Shown here: piece after piece, positions 11,532 through 23,203 of the stretch
Layout of the letters: every line of letters begins with the position of its first letter
Numbering within the stretch: the stretch's first letter is position 1
Origin: Rutpela maculata
Taxonomy: Eukaryota; Arthropoda; Insecta; Coleoptera; Cerambycidae
NCBI GenBank assembly: GCA_936432065.2
Contig: OW386285.2
Location: 39,859,920 to 39,923,919 of the forward strand
Length of the DNA: 64,000 nucleotides
Direction: 5' to 3'
Notes under the pieces: model-generated
Told to the model about the DNA's origin: nothing
The model's input: the letters and a program-made list of their open reading frames with translations, nothing else
Databases searched by the model: none
Position numbers and translations under genes: made by a program

Positions 11532-12639
11532 TTTCAAAACATAGAATGATAAAAAAATAATATCAAAGAGATACTTAATTATTTATTCGTGAAATATTTT
11601 CCCCAAATACCACTCGCGCTTTAAAATTTTAAGTACAAATTTTTGCTCAAGCTAAGTTGCTAAAAGGTAATATAAATCTTGTAAATTGGCAGTTTATTAT
11701 CAAAGATTATATCAGATATTGAACTGTCATATTACTATCAACTGTTATATTACTAGGCAACAAAGCTTTTGAAAAAATTTTACCGATAAAATTTTAAGCA
11801 CTACTGATATTACATATGATAATAACTCATCTTTTTCAAAATTTTTGAAACGCAAGCCGTCTTTGACTTACTGCATTGAAAAATAAATAAGTTCTCGTAC
11901 AAATATGTAGAAGAAAAATATATTCAAAAGACGGATAAGAATTTACAATACCAAAGGTTAGCATACTGTATTTAGTTATTAAAAAAGTGATTGTTCAATG
12001 TGGCCAGAAACACACGGCTGCATGCACAGGACGAATGACGATGAATCTCAAAATTGTCACCATTGTTTGTGACTTCTAAATTGTTACCGATCCTTTCTGT
12101 CACTTGCTTATAACTACTTATTTGCTCAGAATATACTAACTGTCATATATACTACCAAAAGTATTTTTCAAATGGTTGAAATCTGGGCCGCGGGCAGACC
12201 ATAGAATAAGAGCACGGTTACCACGGCACGACCTATAAATTTACGTCTTGTATGAAATAGTGCATTAAGGAAAGCATCATCCAAAGTCAGCAAGCACAAA
12301 CAACCGAAGTAGGACCTGAAGCGAGATCCATACTACAACTACAACTACACCCTTTTCAGTCATGTGCCAAAAGACGGTTTCATCAAAATATCGTAAAGGA
12401 GAAAAATAAATTTAGTATCGTTTCTATTTATAAAAGGGCATGTAGTGTAATTTATTACTCACAAAGCTTGTTTATAAATGAATTAAATTCCCATTCGTAA
12501 GTATCATTTTACACACTTATTGCAAAAATAACTATTATGACATTGCTATAAATTGTTTAATTACTCATTATCTGAATTTTTAATGTTATTATTATGAAAT
12601 AGAAAAGATGTGTGATGAGAATACATGAATTCCATTATT
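11532..12639. other. AT-rich stretch, nothing recognised
   Basis: No supported gene, RNA or repeat. Confidence 0.4.
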
Positions 12640-12715
12640 TGATCCAAAGATCATGAATAGAAATAAGAAATAGAAGTGGGTCTCTAATAGAACCCTGCCG
12701 TACACCTAGATGTCA
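12640..12715 (-). pseudogene. Small LINE reverse-transcriptase relic
   Basis: Minus-strand translation gives LGVRQGSIRDPLLFLISIHD, an altered form of the RT B box (GVPQGSILGPLLFLIYIND). The flanks do not continue in frame, so this is a strongly decayed fragment. Confidence 0.55.
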
Positions 12716-14500
12716 GATGCTGTAAAGTGTATCAAAGTTACTTGTTTAAATAAGAAGATAACAGTCAAGGGTATTTCCAGGTATTAATGTACTTTTCATA
12801 TACATGTTGATCTACAAGTGAAAACATAAAAAAATTACGAATGATTCGTTTTATTACATTAAACGATTAGTTAAGTTATATTCTGTTTAATGTTATTTAT
12901 ATCTTTATCTATGTTGTACACGTAATGGTTTAATAATTGTGATTTTAAAAGCTGTCGAGATATAACCGGGATTATAAGGGTTTGTTATAATGTGTAGCAT
13001 GGGTTCAACCATACACTCTGATAATAATTTTAATATTTTTGCTTTAAATCTGATCATTCTGGTACTGTTTTTGTTTTAAGTTACACATTCCTTTTTCAGC
13101 TTTATCAACGTTTGATTTTGAGAAAACTGAAATAACGTAAATCGATGTTCAGGTAATTTTAAAGTTAAGTACTTTTACATTTCGTGTCCGATCTTCTCTT
13201 ATGCACAAAACAATGTGTTTATTTTCAATTAATAATGCTAGGTTAACTCATTAAAATTGTATATATCAAAGTGAAAATGGAAAATTTATAAATTAAAATC
13301 GTGTGTTTCTCGAAACAAATTCTTAGTGCTGTACAATTAAATTACAATATATTTATTAATGTATATAGAGGAATTTTGCTAATAATTGTACTAATTGTAC
13401 ACACTACATGGAGATACATTTTAAAATACACTACTTGAGGGATAATTAACCACAAACTCTGAAAACTCTCAACTTTTCATAAAAGTTTTTAAGTCAAAGA
13501 TATTCTGAAATTGTTCTATGAATATCTCAAACCATGACAGACATTTATTACGGTGGTGTTAAAAACGCGTATAAAATTCCATATCTTACATTTCCTTTTT
13601 TTTTTAACTATTTTGTAATTTAGTTGATTCTGACAGAGATTTGATTATAATTATATTTCCATTGCCTTACAACAAAAATAATGCTCACAAACTCACTCTA
13701 CCCAATTATAGAATGCTGATATTTGGAAGACTGATATAATTCCCATCCAACGTTGAGGAATTCTGTTTTCGACAGAAGTCAATATATGGAAATTTCAGAA
13801 TTTACTATTGAATTTTCGATATTTTCAATAAACGTTGATATAGAGCTGGGATGGAAGGACACGTCAATATACCGGTGTTTTTTAATGACTTTTGCATTTT
13901 CAGTGCATTATCAGTGAGATAATTAAATTGCTGTACTACAATAGGAAAAATTACTCATTGAATTCTGTTACCACATTTTAGGAATTTTTATTTGAGGCTT
14001 GCATCGGATCTATGTTTTCAGTTTCTCCAAAAAAATCGTGATTTGATTTGTGCAATACTATTAATAATAAATCAGAGCAATGCAAATGTATTTACTTCAA
14101 AAGCTATTGTCAATTATCCTATACGAGAATACTAGAGTTTGTGACATTTTATGACAAACAAACACAAACCAAGTTTTAGATATGCTCAAGGTTCTAATTA
14201 CTTACTATAAAAATCCTGGGTTATGGCTGCACTAACCTTTTGTCAGAATAGCCATGATAAAAATACGTAAAATCGCGTTTTTAAAATTTTTAATTTTGGA
14301 GCTTCGACCTGCTGTACTTTTAAAATAAAGACATTTTAGAAATCTATCCATAACAGTTTTCATTGAGAATGACCTAAGGATTCTATGCCTTGTATTTGTA
14401 ACGATTCCATCGACAACAAATTACCCATGCATTTGGTGCGGGATCCTATTGCGTGTTTGTACATTGAAAATATTTTCAAAAATCTAATCTGGGGGGATGT
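12716..14500. other. AT-rich stretch, nothing recognised
   Basis: About 1.8 kb with no supported coding region or repeat. Confidence 0.4.
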
Positions 14501-14504
14501 AAGA

Positions 14505-14914
14505 TGAGTTAGAATACATTAAGATAGTTTTTGGAATTTTTCTCTATTTGTCTGTTTGTTTGAAAGCGCATCACTCAGAAACTACTGAACCAATTTGAAT
14601 GGGGTTTTCACAGGTAAATTTATCTAAGCTTGGAGTAACATCTTGTTTTTATTTCATCGAAATATACCTGCTCATCGCCAAGTTTTATGAAAATCAGTAT
14701 AGTAGAACTGGAGATTTTGATCTTTGCAATAAGCGTATTTGCACTGCATAAACTTTCATAATTAAACTTCTGTAATATTCCAGAAAATTCGAGAGCATTC
14801 TGGAACATTCTAGAATCTCTTTGTACATGACCCTGGTGATTCTACCTCTTACGTCCTTTACAAATACGCTTTTTAGTTAATTTCAACGCGAACGTAGTCG
14901 CAGGCACGGCTAGT
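14505..14914 (+). mobile_element. Helitron-like 3' end
   Basis: The segment ends aacgcgaacgtagtcgcagg then cacggCTAGT. A short GCGA...TCGC hairpin about 10 bp before a CTAG that is followed by T is the layout of Helitron 3' termini (CTRR, insertion before T). The preceding 400 bp (cagaaactactgaaccaatttgaa, tttcatcgaaata) resemble the non-coding body of insect Helitron families from memory. The 5' TC end was not located, so the start is approximate. No Rep/helicase sequence is present. Confidence 0.5.
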
Positions 14915-14987
14915 ATTTAATAAACATGTCAAGACTTACATTGTTACAATTTTTTAGAATATGCTAAGAGCAAAGTGCAACACTTAC

Positions 14988-15066
14988 CAGTCATTTCCAG
15001 TTTTGGTCATGTTCTGTCTTTTCCTTCCAGTTTGATGAGGTTTGGGTTCGGCAACCATATTTACAT
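14988..15066 (-). CDS. Candidate host exon, first coding exon of an unidentified gene
   Basis: On the minus strand a textbook acceptor (a T-rich run ending tttttcag) precedes 79 bp that end at a consensus donor (G|GTAAGTG at 14987-14981). Eight bases into the exon is an ATG (15058-15056) in a good context (A at -3, G at +4). It opens 23 codons reading MVAEPKPHQTGRKRQNMTKT and then GND, leaving a split codon (phase 2). The peptide is basic and matches no family I recognise. No TIR or LINE signature is nearby; the Helitron-like end lies 75 bp away. I infer a real exon of a long gene on the minus strand. Chance coincidence of both splice sites is possible. Confidence 0.5.
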
Positions 15067-15239
15067 CTGAAAAATAAATAATATGTTAAGAAACTTAATC
15101 AGAAATTAAAATAAATAGATTTATTTCTGAAGTCTACATGAAAAATAAAGGATGTTTTTTTAAATCACGCCAATTCTTATACAAACTTATGACCAGAAAA
15201 CATATACATATGACTCTTCTACGCCCAACCTCTCATTAA

Positions 15240-15560
15240 TTTATTATGTCTTATCTACCTTGTCGAACTCAGTTTGTTCAACATCGTTGCTTCTTATCTG
15301 TGCTATTTAAACAAATACCAGGGAGGCCGCAAGGATCCATACTTAGACAGCTATTCTTGTTCCTTTCATTAATGATATTATTGGAAACATTGACATATGC
15401 TACTTACTTTACGAGATCGCCTCATATTACATCAGTGCATTAAATCTAAACACAATTGCTTAAGTCTGCAACTTAATCTAAAGTTGCTTAGGTGTTGGTG
15501 TATATTTAATTATAATTTAGATAAATGACCTGAGTTTGTTAAAGGCTTGGAAGATATCCT
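15240..15560 (+). pseudogene. Decayed LINE reverse-transcriptase fragment
   Basis: Reads GRPQGSILRQLFLF (B box) in one frame, then FINDIIGNIDICYLLY in another, the expected next segment of a reverse transcriptase. The catalytic ADD has been lost and several stops follow. It is an old fragment. Confidence 0.55.
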
Positions 15561-16205
15561 CGAATCAAAATTAATGCACTATAAACATATTGACGAATGC
15601 GTCGCTTACAGAGCCTTAAGTTTTATTCCGGGCAACAATAGCTATGCTATTTGTTACATTTGCTGCATTCGAATTGGAATACGCCCCCAAATTACATTGC
15701 GTAGGAAAGTATAGAGACGTTTCTTTAAATCTGCAAGTGTTAACTTGGAAGATAACTATCTAATAAGAAGTAAATCTCGAGATATATTACTGAATAAATT
15801 AAATATGTAGTTTACTTATGAGGTGGTTAAAGCGTAAACTAAGTTGTAGAATTACTAGCAAAATGCTCGTGTTACAGTACGGGTTTGTCGTGACCAAAAA
15901 TAGTGAATAAGACTACCATCCAATTTTCGTTAAACAAAAACCAAACTATTAATATATTGACTACCTATAGATTATCCTACTTTGCAAGTTTTCAAAAAAA
16001 GTTGACATTTGGAGCGAATTTGGATTTCCCAATTTTGTTAATTTTTTTGAAGTTAGTCCCTCTATTTGTAAAATTTCTGAAAGCGCGAACAAATCAGATG
16101 GGCAAACAAATATAGCCGTTATTTTGCCTCTTAATTGTAGATTGTTTAAGGGGTCGCTTGGCCCTAAATTGACCTTTCTTCACCTCGACCTAAACGATTT
16201 TTTGT
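15561..16205. other. Unassigned, possibly more LINE debris
   Basis: One plus-strand frame at about 15595-15810 reads DECVAYRALSFIPG and later SASVNLEDNYLIRSKSRD without family match. Nothing firm can be said. Confidence 0.3.
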
Positions 16206-17400
16206 GAATTACTTTATCAGGATTCCAAGACTTTTTACAAATCTTGTGATTTTCCTGGGAGCTAATTTTTCTATGTCTTGAGGCGTTAATTCCGCCGGCT
16301 CTAGGTACTTTAGCCTAATGCGGATTAGTACCTTGCATTTACAAAGTATATGTTCCGCAAACTCAGTTGCAGATTCACAGTATCTGCATTTGTCATCTTC
16401 TACCATGTCCATGTTCTTGAAATGATATCTCAAGGGGCAATGGCGAGTTAGAAGGCCTATAATCAGCTTTAAGTCGGACTTTTCGAGTTCGAGAAGCATT
16501 TGTGGCATTCTTTGTCGAATAGGTTATAAACCTTTTCGCTTGTGTTTGTCCTGGAGTATTCTTCCAAACTTCTTTTGTTCCTTTACCCATTTTTGAACTT
16601 CCTCCGTTATGTGTTCCCGCTACCATGGCACCCACATCAAGGTAACCTTGTTGTTTTTTGCCAGTTGTTTCAGGGATGGTCTGCATTTCCAGGCAATTTT
16701 AGAGTTGAAGGTTATAGGACCTAAGAGCCTTTAGTGTTCCCTGGATATCTGAAAGTATATAGATCTTTGCCCTTCGAGTGCCTCTGTTAAGATATTCGTG
16801 GACACACAGATTTATATCATAGATTTCTGCCTGGAAGATGGTTGGGGTAACACCCCGGCTTTAGATAGCCTGTATTTAGGCCCCGTTACGCCCACAACAA
16901 TTCCCTCGTCCATTTTGGATCCCAGATAAGTGACTCTTTCTCCAACCACAGTACTTCGACTCTGCTCGTCTGACGGCTTTCAATCAGCACATCAAACGGG
17001 CAATCAAAGTCATGCTTGACTGACATTGGGTCAATGGGTTTAGTCATGGATTTAAAGTGGATTAACTCCAAAATCCTTAAATGACCAACCAAGTCGCCTG
17101 ACCTGAATTTAAGTACCTGGTGCAAGTGCTGCCTCCTTTCTCACATGCAAATGCAGAGCAAGTAAGTCCAGCATTGCCTCCATAGCTGCTGTAGGACAGG
17201 AGCACATTGCTCCTGTAGTCTCTAGACAAGCAAGGCGTTACAGCTTCTGCAACTTTCTTTGTACTAGTTTCTCTTCTATTTTTGGTTACTATACACATGA
17301 TGTGTAGGTCACTACGGGTCTCAAAACCAAAAGGTAGCACCAATGTAACATTTTTGGCTTCAAACCCCAAGTTTTACCAAACAGTCTACGGCACGTACAA
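16206..17400 (-). pseudogene. RNase H-bearing LINE ORF2, C-terminal relic
   Basis: Read on the minus strand from 17400 down, patches appear in order in shifting frames. First is RLACLETTGAMCSCPTAAME (RT connection; usual form RLA..TGA...PT.A.E). Then come a KPIDPMSVKHDFDCPFD linker and an RNase H domain with GSKMDEG (first acidic site), IFQAEIYDI (second) and ILSDIQGTLKALRSY (third), plus KNNKVTLMWVPW. Last are LLTRHCPLRYH, CRYCESATEFAEHILC (a CCHC finger), a YLEP...PQDIEKL segment and a stop near 16209. The order and RNase H fit the I/R1/LOA-type LINEs. At least four frame changes and several stops are present, so it is old. Confidence 0.75.
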
Positions 17401-17723
17401 ATAGCCGAGGTTGCTTCTGTGTATTTTCTTGCCTTTTAATTATGGTTTTGTCAATATTTATCTGTCCGGTGAATTGCTTGAGTACTTCCCGTTGACATAA
17501 ACTGGAAATTTGGCGTGGAGTAACTTTCCGATCCCCAGAGAATTCCTAAATTTTCAAAATTCAAATGGTGGCTTAAATATGGCCGCTAATCTATATCAAC
17601 ATGGAATGCAATACCTGCATTAAAATGAAGATGCTGCCAAAATGGTAAGAGTTGTAAATAACACTATATGAACAAAATTGTAGAGAATTGAATTTAAAAT
17701 AAAAAATTGAGCGGTGGCATATA
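17401..17723. other. Unassigned spacer
   Basis: May contain further upstream LINE debris on the minus strand, but no motif could be recognised. Confidence 0.35.
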
Positions 17724-18446
17724 CAGAGTGACCCATTTAAAAGTTGAACACCTCTCTAAAAATCTTATTTATTATGTGATTTGAATTAAATTTTACTCAA
17801 GTATAGAACACATTAGTATCTAATTATGACTAGAAAAAAAAAATCGTCTCCTACAAATACAAAGCCACCTGCGGTACCAAAGTGTGCAGAAAGAAACAAA
17901 AAATCATATTAGGCATTTTTTTATCGGAAAATTTTGTTAATGAAACTTGTTTGAAATTGTCCAAAAACCGTAAGTCCAAAATTTAATCAAAATAAAAAAA
18001 TATTGAAATTTTGATTAAAACAATGTCCGAAAATATCATTTTAATGAGTTTCTTATTTAGAAAACTGTACTAGGACAATTTTGTTTGAAATTAAACCCAA
18101 GCTGCCAGGTAGTTGTCAAGTAATTTGCAGTTTTTTTAAAATAATTATTTTTAAAATTTTTAAAATTTCAGTTTTTCAATTTCTTTATTTTGACTCAATT
18201 TTGGACTTACGGTTTTTGGACAATTCTAAACAAGTTTTATTAACAAAATTTTCCGATAAAAAAATGCCTAATATGATTTTTTGTTTTTTTCGCAAATTTT
18301 GGTACCGCAGGTGGCTTTGCATTTGTAGGAGGCGAATATTTTTCTGGTCGTAATTAGATCCTACTTTGTTCTACACTTGAGTAAAATTTCATTCAAATCG
18401 CAAAATAAATCAAGATTTTAGAGAGGTGTTCAGCTGGGTCACTCTG
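17724..18446. mobile_element. Foldback (long-TIR) element, family D copy 1
   Basis: Almost the whole 723 bp is an imperfect inverted repeat. The ends are CAGAGTGACCCA and its complement, flanked by TA (17722-17723, 18447-18448). Characteristic arm words are caaagccacctgcggtacca, tcatattaggca and the complement pair around gtccaaaaaccgtaagtcc. There is no coding capacity; long frames in it only reflect the palindrome. Two more copies lie at 38973-39612 and 51840-52549. TA duplications suggest mobilisation by a Tc1/mariner-type transposase. Confidence 0.8.
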
Positions 18447-18448
18447 TA

Positions 18449-19390
18449 CGTATATTTTATTATTTTGGCAATAATATGTAAATCTGCACGCTTCCTCTAC
18501 ACGTACTATAAAAGAGAGACTTGTACTCCTACTAACTGTTTTGTCGAAAAATTTTTTCTTTAAGCTTCCTTTTTCAATTTTTTTTTTATTATTTACTTTG
18601 GCAGCGTTTTCACTTTAATGTCAGTTTTGCCTTTCATATATGTCGACTGGCCGCAGCTCGGCCCGCAGTTTTCAATTTTGCTATTTTTTATATTTTTTGG
18701 GGGTCAGAAATGTACTCCCTACCTCCATGCGAATGTACCCAAATATTTCACCGGACAGTTAAATAAATAAATAAAATATAGTTAAATATATATCCTTCTC
18801 TTGATTGTTTTTTTATTATTTTCAGTTTGCTCGTATATTATCAATATAATATTCCTGTACAGATATTGCACATATAATATTTTTGTAAATTCCTAAAAGA
18901 CGGACATGGATAATAAATATTTATATAAATATTGAAATGCTAGGCACTTTTGACGTGTTCGAAGCGAACGAGAATTTTAACATAAAACCCGGATTTTGTA
19001 AAATGTTACAACTGTTGTGTATCTTGTATATTGCAGTGTTAGTGAGACTGGAATCCAAATATCGAATAATGGAATGTGTGGCTGTACGTGCATATCTCTT
19101 GTTCAGAAATTTTGATTACCAGATCACTACAAAAGGATCTAACTTAGTCTCCGTTCGTGCAAATAAAATTCTTGTCTGCGTTGAATGCAAACGCAGATTC
19201 TCTCTGGTATTTTCAAGTAACTTCTTTTGTTGGAAAATTAACTGAACGTTTAAATGGAAGGAGGCTCACTTGCAATTTATTGTTGAAATTCATATATACA
19301 TTCAACTTGTTACAATACTATTAATAAATAAATATTAATGACTTAAACGTGACAGAGAAAACAAGTGTTGCTATTCTTACTTATGTTCCG
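18449..19390. other. AT-rich stretch, nothing recognised
   Basis: A 102-codon open frame (18937-19245, plus) has a hydrophobic stretch, but no family resemblance, splice context or codon bias sets it apart from the AT-rich background. It is left unannotated. Confidence 0.35.
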
Positions 19391-19435
19391 TGAGTCCACA
19401 TTTAAAGGTTAGACACACCTTTAAATGTGGACTCA
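19391..19435. repeat. Perfect 19-bp hairpin
   Basis: Arms 19391-19409 (tgagtccacatttaaaggt) and 19417-19435 are exact complements around a 7-base loop (tagacac). It is isolated from other repeats in the window. It may be the core of a tiny MITE or a precursor-like stem-loop. Confidence 0.8.
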
Positions 19436-19889
19436 TTCATATAAGAAAAATAAAATAAAAACATTATCGTTAAGAAGGTCATGGCAATATGGTATATGAG
19501 TTCATTCTAATTAACAATAATATGAAAAGAAGGTATTGATTTGACAGATCGATTATAGCAGCTACCGAACTTGGTTGCTGCTGATTTTTTAAATAAATTA
19601 ATTTCAAATTTGCAAAAAAAAACGCTCCCATATTTTTATTGTTTCAGCCATTGCTATAAAATTGTTCATTTATCAAAAATATAATTAAAAAATAGTTGGC
19701 TGAAGTCCATGACTTTTTTATAAAACTAATGGTTAACTTGCAAAAAAAAGCTCCATTAAGTTTTTTCATTATATTTCGCATTAGTTTTAACTTGTTAGTT
19801 TTTATATCCATAAGCAGAGAAAAGCATTGGCTGACGTGTATGTTGCTGATTTTCAGAAATATTCCCAATTTACTCCAAAAAATGTTAAA

Positions 19890-20130
19890 GTAAGAGAATA
19901 GTCCAATCAGTCGAAAATACGACCTTGAGGTGAGGAGGCGCGAGCCATCATCTTGAATTAAAGGTGTACAAGAATTGGTTTCGGCAACGCTCGATCCTAC
20001 GAGAAAAATGTTCAAGACAAAATTGAAGAGGACAAAATTTCCTACATTTTTTTTATATACATTTTTATTGTAAGTTTAATGTTTAAAGAGATACAGTGTC
20101 AGAAAGATGGGTTTAAGAAGAAAAAAATTT
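19890..20130 (+). repeat. Family B dispersed repeat, copy 1
   Basis: Shares with 24380-24680 and, inverted, with 32045-32300 the words cgatcctacgagaaaaatgtt, gaagaggacaaaatttc, tatatacatttttattgtaag and agatacag. Non-coding. Confidence 0.7.
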
Positions 20131-21165
20131 TTTTTATTAAATAAAGTACGTTTACAACATAACATATTTTATATTATTTATATCATTATAATAAAGATCT
20201 ACTTGTATTGAAACTAAAAAAATATGAAACTAGTGAGATAGTATTACAGTGGCTTACATAATACCTCGAAAATCGGAAATAAATTATTAAATTTAATGAC
20301 AGTTATTCAGAAGAAATTAAAAACCCCTTTAAAATTGTATATGAAGAACCCACCTTCATTTTCGATACGGAATTGGTAGTTAAATTTTTTGTGCGTCATT
20401 ACGGGAGACCCTGTTTATACATACAAGCGAAGGAAAAAGAAAATAATTATAAGAAAACATTAGAATATTTCTTGAGACTACCTAGACAGCGATAAAAGCT
20501 TTATGAAAATAACACAGGCCGACAGAACCGTCACCAATAAAATCTCTTTAGAAATCATATGTGACATCATACGTAACTTATTCAGTAGTCTCTGGTTATT
20601 AGGAACTCTTCAGCAGTTTTAGGTTATTATATAAACTTAAAAGATGTGTTGGCCATTATTTTTGTCTACAAAACATCCAGAACTAGCACGTCATCCAGAG
20701 ACTTTCGACATCCTTATCTTCTTCTGATATTTTCCTCCAGCTATAAGAACTCTTCAGTACATCTAGTTCTCTTAAGCTGCGATATTCAATTTGCATGTAT
20801 ATTTATTCTATTTCGCATCCCATGTCATGTATTCACAAACCTATTTTTTAATAAAGGAACAGGCATACTGCGATAACTAAATACTAGTTAAAGAAAACAT
20901 ATTAAACTGTTTAAAAATATTTTAAAAACCTTTAACGATAGGAGTAGCAGGAAAAACAGTGGGAGTGGAAAAATGTGATTTTGTTTTCAGAAATCTGGAA
21001 TGTAGCTCACTTATGTGAGTTACTACTAAAGTAGTTAATGTTTCTGGTGTAGAAAGTTGGTTATTCTCAAGTGTATAATCATGTTTTATAAAATTATATT
21101 TAATTGTTTGTGATAATACATTAGATTTTGAAGAATTGAATAATAATGAATTTCTTACAGATTAA
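20131..21165. other. AT-rich stretch, nothing recognised
   Basis: No supported gene, RNA or repeat. Confidence 0.4.
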
Positions 21166-21896
21166 TCAGTTAATGATTCCTAAATTATATTGCTGATTCA
21201 AACCTCTATGCATGAAATTATGCAAAACAGATATACAGCATATACCAGATAGTGTAGAGCATATCAGTAATAATATCGTTGATAAACACAATGAACAAAA
21301 ATGGACCCAAATTAGATCCCTGTGGGAGACCTGAAGTTGGTAACGCTTCGACAGACTTAGGGGCTCTGTTGTCAAGATAAGATAAATAATAAGGCCATTT
21401 GAACATTTGAACATTAAAAATATGTCATTTCTGATATAGAGTAATGTGTCTAACCGGTCGAGAACTTTTAAAGAAATATGTACAGATTATATCAACGGCT
21501 ACAATTATCTATCGTATCAGATAAATATTTTATTAAACAAATTAAGCTGCTAATTGTAGATCCAGCTTCATAACAACTGGAATTCTAATATGGGATGTTT
21601 TACGTGGCAAAACATGTGCTTATTCGATAATATTTCGAAGAATGTAGTAAAATTAGTCAAAATTACAGTGAGCCTTTGGACTGTTTCCATCATCGTGGAA
21701 ATGTTGGTGTTTGGAGAGATAGATTGAAAAGTATGCAAATACTGCTGCACAGTGACATATCACGAAAGATGGAATATAGTCAGAGCCAGTGGTCACTTTT
21801 GTCCTTAACTTCTCAAGTTCCTTGAGAATTTCATCTGTTATAATACTAAATATATTCAGAGGAGAATTATTTAAATAAGTTATTATGCTCATCATC

Positions 21897-21910
21897 AACA
21901 TTACAGTATT
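21897..21910. repeat. Left target-site duplication of the R1-like LINE
   Basis: aacattacagtatt here is repeated as acattacagtatt at 23204-23216, directly after the poly(A) tract. The duplication of 13-14 bp is intact. Confidence 0.9.
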
Positions 21911-23047
21911 AAGATCATAGAAGTCAGCAGTGGCGTGCCTCAGGGATCAGTACTTGGTCCAACCCTGTGGAACATCCTGTATGACGATCTTCTTAAAATG
22001 GAACAGCCAGCGGGTGTAATATTAATCGGCTTTGCGGATGACGTAGCCATGACAGTAGTTGCAGAAACCGAGAACATACTGATGAATAAAGCAGACACTG
22101 CCCTGCAGCGAGTTGCAGAATGGTTGGAAGGAAGAAAACTAAAGCTGGCACCAGATAAATCGGAGGCAGTTCTCCTTACCACTAAAAGAAAAATAGCGCC
22201 GATCACTTTCACCATCCTGGATACTTCGATCAGACTCAGCAAGGCAATAAAATACCTAGGAGTATGGCTTGATACCAAACTTACCTTCGCGGAGCACGTC
22301 AAAAAAACGACCGAAAAAGTGGAAAAAACGGTCGCAGCATTGACAAGCCTAATGCCCAACATAGGAGGGCCAAGAGCATCAAAGAGGAGAGTAATGGCAA
22401 GTGTGGTCCACTCTCAAATACTGTACGCCACACCAGTCTGGCATACGGTAACCCGAAACAAGAAGCAAATAGCAAAGCTGGCAAGACTCCAAAGGCTGAT
22501 GTCAATCAGAATCGGCAGTGCATACCGCACCATTTCAACAGAGGCAGTGGGGGTCATAGTGGGAGTCCCACCTGTAGAATTTCTAATACAAGAAAGGACA
22601 GAGAAATATAATGGAGTGGAAGCCAGAGTAGCAAAAGAGAACGTTCTTACAAGATGGCAACAAAAATGGGAAACCGGAACGTATGGACGATGGACCTATA
22701 AATTGATACCTATCATTCAGACATGGATAAATCGTCCCTACGGAGAAGTGGATTACTACTTAACCCAAGCTCTCTCAGGACACGGGTGCTTTAAGAAGTA
22801 TCTCTACGATCGCAGAAGGGCAGATACAGACAGATGCAGCTACTGCGACGAGGTGGATGACGTAGAGCATACCCTGTTTACTTGTACTCGGTGGGAAGAG
22901 ACCAGGAGGGACTATACCCAACAAACTGGGTCAACTTTCAACTACACAAACATGATGGCAAGCTTATGCGCATCCGAGGAATCATGGCGACAAGTGTATG
23001 GAACAGTCCGTACAATAATAGAGACGAAGGAAGTAGAAAGTCGATAA
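21911..23047 (+). CDS. R1-like LINE ORF2, C-terminal part, intact frame
   Basis: The frame enters from the junction as KIIEVSSGVPQGSVLGPTLW, so the protein is truncated at the RT B box. FADD (catalytic C box) follows 31 residues after the PQG. Then come WLEGRKLKLAPDKSEAVLL (D/E boxes), a thumb with YLGVWLDTKLTFAEHVKK, and a C-terminal CCHC finger (CSYCDEVDDVEHTLFTC). The stop is TAA at 23045-23047. There is no RNase H between thumb and finger, as in R1-type elements. The missing upstream part held the endonuclease and first RT motifs, so this copy is inactive despite its intact frame. The clade assignment is from motif pattern only. Confidence 0.85.
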   Translation, partial: KIIEVSSGVPQGSVLGPTLWNILYDDLLKMEQPAGVILIGFADDVAMTVVAETENILMNKADTALQRVAEWLEGRKLKLAPDKSEAVLLTTKRKIAPITFTILDTSIRLSKAIKYLGVWLDTKLTFAEHVKKTTEKVEKTVAALTSLMPNIGGPRASKRRVMASVVHSQILYATPVWHTVTRNKKQIAKLARLQRLMSIRIGSAYRTISTEAVGVIVGVPPVEFLIQERTEKYNGVEARVAKENVLTRWQQKWETGTYGRWTYKLIPIIQTWINRPYGEVDYYLTQALSGHGCFKKYLYDRRRADTDRCSYCDEVDDVEHTLFTCTRWEETRRDYTQQTGSTFNYTNMMASLCASEESWRQVYGTVRTIIETKEVESR

Positions 23048-23203
23048 AGTTAAGGGCCGGCTCCCCACTGAAGTAATGCGAAGGCGGTTTCCGGTGGGAG
23101 AAGCGAGACGAAGGGGGAGGGGTTTTAGTCGGTAAGAATCCGGCACAACGTCTTATGCAAGATTTCCCCTCCTCCACAAAAAAAAAAAAAAAAAAAAAAA
23201 AAA
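21911..23203 (+). mobile_element. 5'-truncated, young R1-like LINE with poly(A) tail
   Basis: Bounded by an identical 13-bp duplication, it ends in about 27 A residues (23178-23204) after a GC-rich 3' untranslated region (23048-23177, ccggctcccc, ggtttccggtggg). The coding part is open from the first inserted base to the stop. Its composition is clearly less AT-rich than the flanks. All of this points to a recent target-primed insertion by a currently or recently active family. Confidence 0.9.

Noticed and set aside
18937..19245. 102-codon plus-strand frame
   Set aside because: No domain, splice signal or family resemblance; length is possible by chance in this composition.
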